Below are positions 1 to 7,027 of a stretch of DNA of 10,054 nt, piece after piece. The DNA comes from JACPHD01 sp964431805 (GTDB lineage: Bacteria > Patescibacteriota > Patescibacteriia > Patescibacteriales > GWC2-42-12), in contig CAYSKV010000018.1 in assembly GCA_964431805.1 (NCBI GenBank), forward strand, positions 1 through 10,054. The letters run 5' to 3'. The notes beneath the pieces are model-generated. The model had not been told where the DNA came from. It saw only the letters and a list, made by a program, of their open reading frames with translations, and searched no databases. A program made the translations under genes and the position numbers. Positions within the stretch are counted from its first letter, which is position 1. Every line of letters begins with the position of its first letter.

Positions 1-172
1 CTCCTGCAGCCGCTTGAGTTAAGCCATCATTAGGATTAGCAGGATTGCCAGAACGATGTCCGGCATAATGCCCCGTACCACTAAAGTCATAAGACGCGGT
101 CGCGGCTAAGGCGCTATCCGCCAGAAACAAAAAAAATAATGAGGAAAAAACAAAAAATATCCTTTTAAACAT
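1..172 (-). CDS. Exported protein, N-terminal part only (possible VirB2-like pilin)
   Basis: This open frame starts at the ATG at 172-170 and stays open for 57 codons to the window edge, so its 3' end is missing. Residues 1-23 form a clear Sec signal peptide: MFKR positive end, a Phe/Leu-rich core, and an A-L-A cleavage site with the mature protein starting near residue 24. The visible mature part is polar (Gly, Asn, Pro, His rich) and ends in DGLTQAAAG. Only 9 nt separate it from the stop of the exported protein upstream, so the two are probably co-transcribed from the promoter near 900. Small VirB2/TrbC-type pilin-like proteins of CPR bacteria often have a signal peptide, a short linker with a GL.(x)AA.AG-like stretch and then two membrane helices. 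That resemblance and the neighbouring VirB4/PrgI genes make a pilin possible, but the diagnostic helices would lie outside the window. Coding status is well supported by the signal peptide; function is not. Confidence 0.6.
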   Translation of the reverse strand, partial: MFKRIFFVFSSLFFLFLADSALAATASYDFSGTGHYAGHRSGNPANPNDGLTQAAAG

Positions 173-181
173 TTGTTTAAC

Positions 182-868
182 TTAAAATAAATTTAAAATT
201 ACCTGCGATAACTCGCCAGGGGCTACCGTTCCGACTGGCATATTAAAAATTAATTCATTCTTATTTTCTGGTTCATTATCGACAACAGAAATTAAGCCGA
301 TCGCCGCATTATCATTATAAGAAAACTCGCCGGTTTCCGCCTTCTCTTCTAAGTTCGGAATTTCACTCCCTAGCGATAAATCCTTTGAATGTTTAACAAT
401 AAATTTGTATTCTAAATTGTCGATAGACAACCCCGTCAAATTAGTAAAAGATGCTTTAACTTTTAGCTGCCTACTCTCGTCATAAAAATAATTAATCTCT
501 GCCGGACAACCATAAAACTCAGTTTTTCCAATGAAACCTTTTTCGTCTTCCTGCCACTGCCAATTAAGATCTTGCTCATAAACCTTTATTTTCTGCCCGG
601 AAAAATCAAAAATAACATACCAATTAACCCCCACTTCATTAAAATTAGAAATCGTTTCTATGTTATTGCTACTAACCGATGATTCGTCTTTATCAAAAAC
701 ATAATTTTCGCCCTGTTCATATATTTTATAATTTTCTTTTTGTTTGTCTAAAACTAAAATAACTGAACCTATTATATCTTCAGCAAAAACGCTAGTCGCC
801 GCTAAAAATGTTAATAACAAAAATAAGAAAAAAAATCCTTTTTTTATTTTTATTGTTTTAAACATCAT
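182..868 (-). CDS. Exported protein of unknown function
   Basis: A 228-aa protein that I do not recognise. Residues 1-29 are a typical signal peptide: a Lys-rich start (KTIKIKK), a Phe/Leu-rich core at 12-24, and a V-F-A site before E30. The mature part of about 199 aa is acidic and beta-rich in character, with repeated alternation of hydrophobic and polar residues, and has no second membrane segment. It has a single Cys, in YGCPAE, and no lipobox, so it is probably a soluble extracytoplasmic protein or a surface protein held by partners. The start is MM; either ATG (868 or 865) may be used and neither has a Shine-Dalgarno motif. It begins about 20 nt after a good extended -10 promoter and is followed after 9 nt by a second exported protein, so this pair appears to form its own transcription unit downstream of the secretion genes. 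A role at the cell surface alongside the transfer apparatus is inferred from position only. Confidence 0.8.
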   Translation of the reverse strand: MMFKTIKIKKGFFFLFLLLTFLAATSVFAEDIIGSVILVLDKQKENYKIYEQGENYVFDKDESSVSSNNIETISNFNEVGVNWYVIFDFSGQKIKVYEQDLNWQWQEDEKGFIGKTEFYGCPAEINYFYDESRQLKVKASFTNLTGLSIDNLEYKFIVKHSKDLSLGSEIPNLEEKAETGEFSYNDNAAIGLISVVDNEPENKNELIFNMPVGTVAPGELSQVILNLF

Positions 869-895
869 AAAAATATGGCTTATTTATACGTCATT

Positions 896-925
896 ATTAT
901 AGCACAATTTGTCGAATTGAGTAAA
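896..925 (-). promoter_or_regulatory. Sigma70-type extended -10 promoter for the exported-protein pair
   Basis: Reading on the minus strand, a perfect TATAAT lies at 901-896 and is preceded by TG plus one base (904-902), giving the extended -10 form TGCTATAAT. A weak -35 match, TTTACT, lies at 925-920 with an 18-bp spacer. Transcription would start near 889, leaving a leader of about 20 nt before the ATG at 868 that contains no Shine-Dalgarno motif. It sits in the 86-nt gap after the comF-like gene, the right place to give the two exported proteins their own expression. Confidence 0.6.
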
Positions 926-954
926 TAAATATGGGTTTAACTAGCGCCTATTTA

Positions 955-1755
955 TTATCCCTTAGCTAAAACTAGCCCCCAAACTTCGCCGGCGCCGTTA
1001 GCTTTTAAAACTTTAGCGCACTCATTTAAAGTAGCGCCGGTAGTAACCACATCATCAACTAAAATGATGTTTTTTTTATTTAAATTTACGCCTTGCCAGC
1101 TAAAACATCCTTTAACATTTTCCAACCGATGAATTTCATTAAGTTTGGCCTGAGGCTTTTTATGTTTAATTCTAATTAAATTTATATTATCTAATTTTAA
1201 TTTATATTTTTCCGCTATAATTCTCGCTAATAATTCGGCCTGATTAAAACCACGCCAATTCAAACGTTTTTTAGAAAGCGGCACGGGCATAATTAAATTT
1301 TCGTTAAAATTTAAAATTGTTAAAGGTAATTTTTTTGCCTGATTTAAAGTTCGCCAATCAATGCCGCCGGCTAAACTTAATCTAAAAACCTGGCGCTCAG
1401 CCAATATTTTATCAAGGCAAACAATCATTAACTTACTTAATTTTTTAGATAAGCCACTTATAAAACGATATTTTAAACTTTTAATAGCCTGGCTAATTAG
1501 AGCTTCATCATAAAGCGCGGCAATCCAAACGCCATCTAAATCATAAATGATTTTACATGGCGCGCAAAAATCGCCTAAATCATTTTCTTTTTTACAATGC
1601 AAGCAGTATTGCTTTGGTTTTAATTTTATTTCCTTATAACATTCGCCGCATAACCACTCGCCTTCCTGACCGCAACCTAAGCACTCAATCGGAAAAATTA
1701 GATCTAAAAAAAATAACCAGACATTTTTGGTTATTTCGCATAATTTATTAAACAT
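955..1755 (-). CDS. comF: ComF-family phosphoribosyltransferase-like protein
   Basis: A 266-aa protein with the complete ComF layout. The N-terminal zinc-binding part has four C-x-x-C pairs (C25/C28, C36/C39, C51/C54, C64/C67). The middle has the family motifs PVPLSKKRLNWRGFNQAELLA and later LNEIHRLENVKGCF. The C-terminal type I phosphoribosyltransferase domain carries the PRPP-binding loop ILVDDVVTTGAT, with D234 and D235 the key acids. ComF proteins are cytoplasmic and are needed in competent bacteria for DNA uptake, where they work with the helicase ComFA and DprA on incoming single-stranded DNA; their substrate is not settled. The ATG at 1755 follows the upstream gene by 25 nt, so it probably belongs to the same transcript. 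Its place next to VirB4/PrgI-type genes suggests a link between the transfer machinery and handling of imported DNA, which is inference. Family assignment is firm. Confidence 0.93.
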   Translation of the reverse strand: MFNKLCEITKNVWLFFLDLIFPIECLGCGQEGEWLCGECYKEIKLKPKQYCLHCKKENDLGDFCAPCKIIYDLDGVWIAALYDEALISQAIKSLKYRFISGLSKKLSKLMIVCLDKILAERQVFRLSLAGGIDWRTLNQAKKLPLTILNFNENLIMPVPLSKKRLNWRGFNQAELLARIIAEKYKLKLDNINLIRIKHKKPQAKLNEIHRLENVKGCFSWQGVNLNKKNIILVDDVVTTGATLNECAKVLKANGAGEVWGLVLAKG

Positions 1756-1780
1756 ATTCTAAAAAGGTTTTTAAACAATT

Positions 1781-2395
1781 TTATTTTGCCTGCCATTCAA
1801 CACTATCAACCCGCCAAACCCCTTGTTCGCGTATATATTTTATTAAAATATCTTGATAAAAAGTTAAACTATTCCCTGACGTGCCGGATGATTCGCGTCT
1901 TTGGGTTTTAACTAAAATTTCAGCTTGACCGATGTCTGAATCAAATTTTTTCGCTTGCCCGGAAAGCGCTTTCGTAATAATACCATAATAAATCGTCGTT
2001 TGTGTTTTTTTAACTCTAGCGTCGTTAATATAATTTTTCGCCCACTCTTTCATTTTTTCAGTCATAAAAATCTGCAAATCGCGAATATTGCCATAATCTG
2101 ATTGGTTAGAAAAACTGCCAAATCTTTCAGCAAAAGCCGAGGCCATTCTAACTAAATCATCGGCTTGAATTTCAGCTTTTTTTACTTGAGCAACTGTTTG
2201 GCTAGTTGATGTCGCTTTATTTGTTTGCTCTGATGTTGGTTGAAGCGTCGTATTCTGCTGCCCCGCTACTGGTTGCTCAACTATTGGTTCATCGGTAGAA
2301 TTAGAAAATTTATAAAAAAAGATAACATAAACAATGCCAGCTATTATAGCTAAAGCGACAATCACGATAATTACGCCTAAAATTCTTTTATTCAT
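1781..2395 (-). CDS. Single-pass membrane protein with VirB8/TcpC-like layout
   Basis: A 204-aa protein in three parts. There is a short basic cytoplasmic start (MNKR), one hydrophobic helix at about residues 5-28, a Thr/Ser/Gln-rich linker at about 33-72, and a compact alpha/beta outer domain at about 77-204. The outer domain opens with helices (ASAFAERFGSFSNQSDYGN, then FMTEKMKEWAKNYI), continues with strands, and ends in YIREQGVWRVDSVEWQ, a pattern common in NTF2-like folds whose last strand carries W-x-V. VirB8 and TcpC, inner-membrane scaffold proteins of type IV secretion systems, have this same order of parts. Together with the upstream VirB4 and PrgI genes this makes a VirB8-like role plausible, but I see no sequence signature that proves it. 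The ATG at 2395 is preceded by AGGG four bases away, the only purine-rich ribosome-site candidate near a start here, and that stretch lies inside the inverted repeat upstream. Confidence 0.82.
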   Translation of the reverse strand: MNKRILGVIIVIVALAIIAGIVYVIFFYKFSNSTDEPIVEQPVAGQQNTTLQPTSEQTNKATSTSQTVAQVKKAEIQADDLVRMASAFAERFGSFSNQSDYGNIRDLQIFMTEKMKEWAKNYINDARVKKTQTTIYYGIITKALSGQAKKFDSDIGQAEILVKTQRRESSGTSGNSLTFYQDILIKYIREQGVWRVDSVEWQAK

Positions 2396-2398
2396 TTA

Positions 2399-2548
2399 CC
2401 CTGTTAAATAAGATTTGAGTCTCTTTAATAGAGAAACAACTTATTTTAATTAATTTTATATTTTTTACCCTATTTTTTCAAGCCCGCTATTTTTAGGCTC
2501 AAATCTTAATTTTTAAATTTTATTAAATTTAAAAATTATTTAACAGGG
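2399..2548. repeat. T-shaped inverted repeat in the gap after the VirB4 gene
   Basis: The 164-nt gap holds a compound palindrome. The left arm at 2399-2419 is continuous. Its complement on the right is in two pieces: 2536-2548 pairs perfectly with 2399-2411 (13 bp) and 2498-2508 pairs perfectly with 2409-2419 (11 bp). Between these two pieces sits another perfect 13-bp hairpin (2508-2520 with 2525-2537, 4-nt loop TATT). Inside the large loop is a 5-bp hairpin (2420-2424 with 2430-2434) and a weak AGCC/GGCT pair (2481-2484 with 2496-2499). The structure can form on either strand. It might be a small mobile palindrome, a transcript-end or stability element, or a leader that masks the AGGG before the gene at 2395. 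The pairing is directly visible; the role is unknown. Confidence 0.75.
2453..2481 (-). promoter_or_regulatory. Candidate promoter for the VirB8-like and comF genes
   Basis: On the minus strand TTGAAA (2481-2476) and TAAAAT (2458-2453) each match the sigma70 consensus at five of six positions, with a 17-bp spacer. A start near 2446 would give a leader of about 50 nt that includes the small 2420-2434 hairpin and the left arm of the inverted repeat. Such matches arise by chance in AT-rich DNA, but the position, in the only long gap of the cluster, supports a second transcription start here. Confidence 0.4.
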
Positions 2549-2559
2549 CAAATTTCTAT

Positions 2560-4485
2560 TTATAATACTTCTTCACCGCCTTCTACGTTACCCTCTCCCC
2601 CGTTATTCAACATATTTGAAGCAAACTCTTTCTTTTCTTGTTCAATTTCTAAAAGTTGCCGCGGATCAGAAGTAATTAATTGATCTTCGGTATATGACGC
2701 CACCACTTTAATCGCCACATGTTTTGAGCCGGCAAAAAATATGCCTTCACCCACGCCGCACTCTAAAAGTAAATATTTTTCACCTTCAGTTAAAACAAAA
2801 GTTTTTTGTACTAAACCAATAGAGGCTGGCGACTGTTTTAAAAGAAGCTGTAAGGCTGAGTTATTAACAATCGCTTGACCATAAGGCGAAGTTAAAAAGT
2901 CATTAACGTCTTGAGTAATGGTAGTTACGCCAAGATAATATTTACGACAACGCTTAACTAGAGCGTAAATAAATTTAGCGCTATCTTCATGCTGCATCAG
3001 CCACCAAGCTTCATCAATTACTAAAATCCTTTTTTTCATCTCCGAACGCACCACATTCCAAATATAATTAACTACCGTATAAATCGCAATCGGTCTAAGT
3101 TCGTCTTCAAGATCGCGCACGGAAAAACAAACCAATTGATTATCCATTTGCACATTAGTCGGGCTATTAAACAAACCAGAGAAAGTGCCCTGAGTATATT
3201 TTTTAAGCCGTAAAGCTAAACCGGCTCCGCCTTCCATACCTTCTAAAATATCTTCTAAATCCTGCATAATCGGCGCTTCAACTTTAGATAAATCAGCGTC
3301 TGGATTAATATCTTTTTTAGCATAAGTTTCCAACAACGCTCGATCAATAATAGAATCTTCTTCATGAGTTAAATTACCTAACATTAGCCTAATTAAACCT
3401 TTAACCGTTATAACGCCACTTCTGATAATATCTTCAGCTTTTGATTCTCCGGAAACTGAACGCGGTAAATCAAATGGATTAATTTTATTTTCACTAGCCA
3501 AAGAAATATTAATATAAGTTCCGCCGACCGCTTCGGCTAGATGTTTATATTCATTTTCCGGGTCGATAATAATTACTTCTGCTCCCATCATTAAACTACG
3601 CAAAACTTCAAGTTTAATAGCATAACTTTTACCAGCGCCAGAAGTAGCAAAGACTACGCTGTTGGCATTTTGCAAACTAAAACGATCAAATAAAATTAAA
3701 CTGTTATTATGGCGATTAATGCCGTAAAGAATGCCGCTATCAGAAGTAAGTTCTGAAGAAATAAAAGGAAATGAAGAAGCTACCGGCGAAGAATTCATGT
3801 TAAAAGCAATATATAATTCATCATTAGCTAAGGGTAAGGTAGAATTAAAACCTTGCTCGGCTTGATAAAAAACCCTTTTAGAATAAACTAGGCGCGAACC
3901 AAAAATATTTTCTATTTCTTCAGATAATTTATCAAGTTCTTGTTTACTATTAGCATAAAGCGTTACATACAAAGCAAATTGAAAAAATTTCTCTATGCCT
4001 TGAGTTAAAGCGTCGCGCAAAGCTTCAATATCGCGTAAAGCCGTCTCGCGCAACGGATCTCGCGCCGCGCCTTTTTCTGCGTCAGAAATAATTTGCGCTT
4101 CTAAATTACCAACTTTCTTTTTAAGCTGATTTAAAACCACCGCGCTTTCTACTGGATAGAAAAACATGGAAATATCAAAGGTGGAATTTAAGTTTATAAT
4201 CGGCGCAAACCAGCCAACGCTAATATAACGCGGATAATTAATGACAAAAATAGTTCTGACAAATTTAGAACCGAGCTTTAAGAAATTAGAACTTACTTCG
4301 ATGGAAGCCGGAGCGATTAAATCTTTAATAGAAAGAGCGCCTCGACGGTAAGATTTTTCTTCCTCGATTAATTCCCGAGTTAAATAAGGCGTGGCTTCAA
4401 CCTGCTTAACTTTTTCGCCTTGAGCTAAAACATTCGCTTTAAGCTCCATTTCTTCTTGTTTTTTTATTTGTCCTGGATTAAACAT
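2560..4485 (-). CDS. virB4: VirB4/TraC-type secretion ATPase, main and ATPase part
   Basis: A 641-aa cytoplasmic ATPase of the VirB4 family, which powers assembly of and transport through type IV secretion channels. The Walker A motif is TSGAGKS (K286), followed by EVIIIDPENEY. The Walker B motif is RILVIDEAWW (D491, E492). The downstream glutamine motif TTITQD (Q525) and the tail LLLKQSPASIGLVQKTF are all typical of the VirB4/TraC group. Residues 1-270 hold the end of the VirB4 N-terminal region, with no membrane helix. The first part of the usual VirB4 N-terminus is encoded by the separate gene just upstream, 13 nt away; the two together (865 aa) match the size of one normal VirB4. No relaxase or VirD4 coupling protein is visible in the window, so conjugation itself is not shown. 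The start ATG at 4485 has no Shine-Dalgarno motif. Family is certain; the transported substrate is unknown. Confidence 0.95.
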   Translation of the reverse strand: MFNPGQIKKQEEMELKANVLAQGEKVKQVEATPYLTRELIEEEKSYRRGALSIKDLIAPASIEVSSNFLKLGSKFVRTIFVINYPRYISVGWFAPIINLNSTFDISMFFYPVESAVVLNQLKKKVGNLEAQIISDAEKGAARDPLRETALRDIEALRDALTQGIEKFFQFALYVTLYANSKQELDKLSEEIENIFGSRLVYSKRVFYQAEQGFNSTLPLANDELYIAFNMNSSPVASSFPFISSELTSDSGILYGINRHNNSLILFDRFSLQNANSVVFATSGAGKSYAIKLEVLRSLMMGAEVIIIDPENEYKHLAEAVGGTYINISLASENKINPFDLPRSVSGESKAEDIIRSGVITVKGLIRLMLGNLTHEEDSIIDRALLETYAKKDINPDADLSKVEAPIMQDLEDILEGMEGGAGLALRLKKYTQGTFSGLFNSPTNVQMDNQLVCFSVRDLEDELRPIAIYTVVNYIWNVVRSEMKKRILVIDEAWWLMQHEDSAKFIYALVKRCRKYYLGVTTITQDVNDFLTSPYGQAIVNNSALQLLLKQSPASIGLVQKTFVLTEGEKYLLLECGVGEGIFFAGSKHVAIKVVASYTEDQLITSDPRQLLEIEQEKKEFASNMLNNGGEGNVEGGEEVL

Positions 4486-4498
4486 ATTAACTTACTTA

Positions 4499-5173
4499 TT
4501 ATGGCAATCTTAAATCTTTTGTTTCAGCTAATTTTTGGTTAGCTGAAGTTTCTGGATTATAGGTGTTATAAAATAATTCAATTAAACTCTGGGTATCTAA
4601 TGGCACGGCATTCACGCCCATAGACGCTAACCCGCCAATAACATTCTCTACTCGCCTATTTAATTCAGATCTTCTTCTTAAAAATCTTTCTTCTTTCATT
4701 TTTATAATAGAGGCTGGCTTTAAAGATTCAAGCAATCTGGTAAAAAAACCTTTTTGCTTATCGGATAAAGGATTATAAGAAATAGTTATATAAAATTTCT
4801 TATTCATAATTTTTCCTAAAGAAATCAACTCATTAACATATTGCAGATATTCGGTAGTTTGCATTTTTAAAAGTTCGTTGGTCTGTTCTTTTTCCTTTTG
4901 TTTTAAAAAGGCCAGATAATTATCAATATTAAGCTCGCGCGATTGAATAACGATTTGTAAAGGAAAATCAATATTATTTAAAAAACCCACATAGGCGGAA
5001 ATAATAGCGTTTTGCTCGTCTTCGCTTTTTAAGGCAAAATTTATACTGGAAACCAAAAGCACTGAACGCAAAGTTCCGTCGCGCATAATTATAGTGTCTT
5101 CGCGAAATTCAGCGATATCTAAATATTGCTGGGTCGAATTGGTAATTTTATTTCTGTTTAATTTATTTGCCAT
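4499..5173 (-). CDS. VirB4 N-terminal domain encoded as a separate TraC-like protein
   Basis: A 224-aa soluble protein that fits the N-terminal domain of VirB4/TraC ATPases. It opens with a strand-rich part (YLDIAEFREDTIIMRDGT, then LLVSSINFALKS), followed by a FxxFLNNIDFPLQIVIQSRELNIDNYL-type stretch at about residues 63-90. A Lys/Glu-rich helix comes next, then the strand KKFYITISYNP and a helical end. It has no Walker motifs. It ends with a normal TAA 13 nt before the ATPase gene, which has its own ATG, so this is a two-gene form of VirB4 and not obviously a recent frameshift. The start ATG at 5173 comes 10 nt after the PrgI-like gene. It presumably forms a complex with the 641-aa ATPase and the PrgI-like membrane protein, as the VirB4 N-terminus does with VirB3 in described systems. 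Domain identity is likely; the stable two-protein state is inferred. Confidence 0.85.
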   Translation of the reverse strand: MANKLNRNKITNSTQQYLDIAEFREDTIIMRDGTLRSVLLVSSINFALKSEDEQNAIISAYVGFLNNIDFPLQIVIQSRELNIDNYLAFLKQKEKEQTNELLKMQTTEYLQYVNELISLGKIMNKKFYITISYNPLSDKQKGFFTRLLESLKPASIIKMKEERFLRRRSELNRRVENVIGGLASMGVNAVPLDTQSLIELFYNTYNPETSANQKLAETKDLRLP

Positions 5174-5183
5174 AATATGTTAA

Positions 5184-5642
5184 TTATCTACCCGCAGTTT
5201 TAATTTCCACTTCGTCATTATCTCCGCGATAAGCCCCTTTAGTATCAACGATTAATGATAACTCGGCTAAATGAGAAGTGCTAAAATGTTTCTCTATAAC
5301 CACCGAAGCGACCGGCGCGATAAGGTTTTCTTCAACTCCATAATTATCAAGCTCCGCCAAGAAATTTTTATACCAAACTCTTAATTTAGGCCTTCTAAAA
5401 GTCTGAAATAAATTTAAAACAAAATAATGAAACGGCCTCCCATTTATTTTAAGAAAGGCAAAAATACCGGTGATTGCAAAAACTAACAGGCCAGCAGTTA
5501 CAAATAAAGAAAAATCAAATATTTTATAAAAAATAGCAATAATTAAAAAACCGACCAGTATAATAATAAATTGCCTAGTAGTTATCGGACCGATAATTTT
5601 ATCCTCTACATCAATAAATTGTGGCACTACAAATTGCTGCAT
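5184..5642 (-). CDS. PrgI-family (VirB3-like) membrane protein
   Basis: A 152-aa protein with the PrgI pattern: an N-terminal stretch QQFVVPQFIDVEDKIIGPIT, then two membrane helices at about residues 23-41 and 43-64, then the basic-aromatic stretch RPFHYFVLNLFQTFRRPKLRVW. After that comes a cytoplasmic tail of about 60 residues rich in acidic and polar residues. PrgI proteins are the VirB3 equivalents of Gram-positive-type and CPR type IV secretion systems. They are inner-membrane partners that anchor the VirB4 ATPase, and some systems fuse the two. The gene starts only 2 nt after the stop of the 457-aa protein gene and is followed after 10 nt by the VirB4 N-terminal gene, so translation of the set is probably coupled. 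The first residues and the start ATG at 5642 fit the family well. Confidence 0.88.
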   Translation of the reverse strand: MQQFVVPQFIDVEDKIIGPITTRQFIIILVGFLIIAIFYKIFDFSLFVTAGLLVFAITGIFAFLKINGRPFHYFVLNLFQTFRRPKLRVWYKNFLAELDNYGVEENLIAPVASVVIEKHFSTSHLAELSLIVDTKGAYRGDNDEVEIKTAGR

Positions 5643-5644
5643 AA

Positions 5645-7018
5645 TTAAAAGCGTAAACTTTTATTTAAGTCCATGATTGCCTTAAATTCTTCAGTACTTA
5701 AATATTCTTGATTATTCATTTTTCTCTCTTCTATTATAACATCAACCGGCCTGTTACTGCTAATGCTTGAACGGCCGATTTCTAAATATAATTTATAAAT
5801 TGGACTTTGCCGCCATAACTTAATGCCTTCAAGTTTTTTACCATAATCCTCTTCTAATAAGTCAATTTTATTCTTAATCTTAGCGGCGGCATTTAGCGAG
5901 TCTCTATCTAATCTGCGAAAATTAATTAAATCCATGTACCTAATTTCATCCAAAGGCCCCATAACCCGTGGCACATATTTAACATCTTCAATTTTAACTT
6001 TTGGACTCTGGCTTAAATTCTCAGCTTCAAATCTTCGCTTAATTAAAGGCATGATATGATCATTATCTGGTTCAGGTTGAATTGGCATTGTTTTAGGCTG
6101 AACTTTTTTAGGTGTAGGAGGAATTTTTTCTTGAGCTTTAGGTTGTTCCGCCTTAACGGCTACGGCCGATGGAGTTAAAGGAGCTAATTCATGGCTGGTA
6201 TCCAACTTCTTTAAATCATTTTTTATTTTTTCGCTTCTTTCAGCTAACTTAGAAAAGTCATAAGCCGCGTCTCTAGCAATTTCACGTTTTTTTATAAAAT
6301 CAGATTTTTCCGCTTCTGGAAATTTTACTGCTGGTAATGGTTCAAGCGGTTTATCAGATTTTGAATTTAAAACTTCATCGGCGAGCGTTATAGCTTTTTC
6401 CGCCGAAGTTTCATCAAAACTTAACCCGCCGTTTAAGAAAGGCTTCATTAAAGCCATTTTAGTATCAAGCTTGTCTCTAATACCGCGTAAATAAGTTTTT
6501 AAAATTTTTGAAAATCTTTCAGCTAAATCAGCGGATCCGAAATTAATTTCTGCCCGGCTGGTTATCTCTTTTAACTTTTCATCAATCGCCTCTGCGCTCA
6601 GACTAGAATTTTCGGCAACAATGATTTTTTGAGTTAAATTTCTAATTTCCTCTTCGTCGTCAGAAGAAAAGAAAAAACTCGAACCCTTAACCTTAGGTTC
6701 GCTTATCGGCGCTTCCGAAAACGCTTCAGATGATTTTTTTGAGTTGGCCGAAAAATAATATCCTAACTTAGAAAAAATTGTTTCTTTTAATTCGCGAGTT
6801 AATCCATCGGCCTGTTCTTCTGATAACTTTTCTTTTAATAAATAATCAGGCAGTTCATTAAGCGAAAGATCTTTAACCATTACTTTCATAATTAAAGCAG
6901 CTAGAGAGACATTATATCTTTTCTCTAACTCTTCAATTTTATCCATCGCCTGACCATCGGAGACTTTTCGTCTTAACTCGGTTGGCAGATTATTAAATTT
7001 TTGTAAATATTCAAGCAT
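5645..7018 (-). CDS. Conserved-looking 457-aa coiled-coil protein at the head of the secretion cluster
   Basis: A soluble, highly charged protein with no signal peptide and no membrane helix. Its parts are an N-terminal helical domain at about residues 1-95 (LPTELRRKVSDGQAMDKIEELEKRY and onward), a long Lys/Glu-rich region with coiled-coil character (about 120-290), a Pro/Lys/Gln linker (about 295-325), and a C-terminal domain (about 345-457). The last contains VMGPLDEIRYMDLINFRRL and ends in EFKAIMDLNKSLRF. I do not know a named function. From memory, similar ends and beginnings occur in uncharacterised CPR proteins. I place the start at the ATG at 7018; a TTG six codons upstream (7036) is in frame but lies inside the intergenic repeat. 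The gene stops 2 nt before the PrgI-like gene, so it is probably a cytoplasmic partner of the VirB4 complex. Confidence 0.85.
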   Translation of the reverse strand: MLEYLQKFNNLPTELRRKVSDGQAMDKIEELEKRYNVSLAALIMKVMVKDLSLNELPDYLLKEKLSEEQADGLTRELKETIFSKLGYYFSANSKKSSEAFSEAPISEPKVKGSSFFFSSDDEEEIRNLTQKIIVAENSSLSAEAIDEKLKEITSRAEINFGSADLAERFSKILKTYLRGIRDKLDTKMALMKPFLNGGLSFDETSAEKAITLADEVLNSKSDKPLEPLPAVKFPEAEKSDFIKKREIARDAAYDFSKLAERSEKIKNDLKKLDTSHELAPLTPSAVAVKAEQPKAQEKIPPTPKKVQPKTMPIQPEPDNDHIMPLIKRRFEAENLSQSPKVKIEDVKYVPRVMGPLDEIRYMDLINFRRLDRDSLNAAAKIKNKIDLLEEDYGKKLEGIKLWRQSPIYKLYLEIGRSSISSNRPVDVIIEERKMNNQEYLSTEEFKAIMDLNKSLRF

Positions 7019-7027
7019 GGGTCGATT

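Noticed and set aside
1557..1751. Open frame of 64 codons on the plus strand
   Set aside because: It lies wholly inside the comF-like gene in antisense, whose CxxC motifs and family match are clear; no homology signature in the plus frame.
2480..2500. Rho-independent terminator after VirB4
   Set aside because: The AGCC/GGCT stem is only 4 bp with an 11-nt loop and no true U-run directly after it on the minus strand; the AT-only hairpin at 2508-2537 is also unlike a standard terminator.
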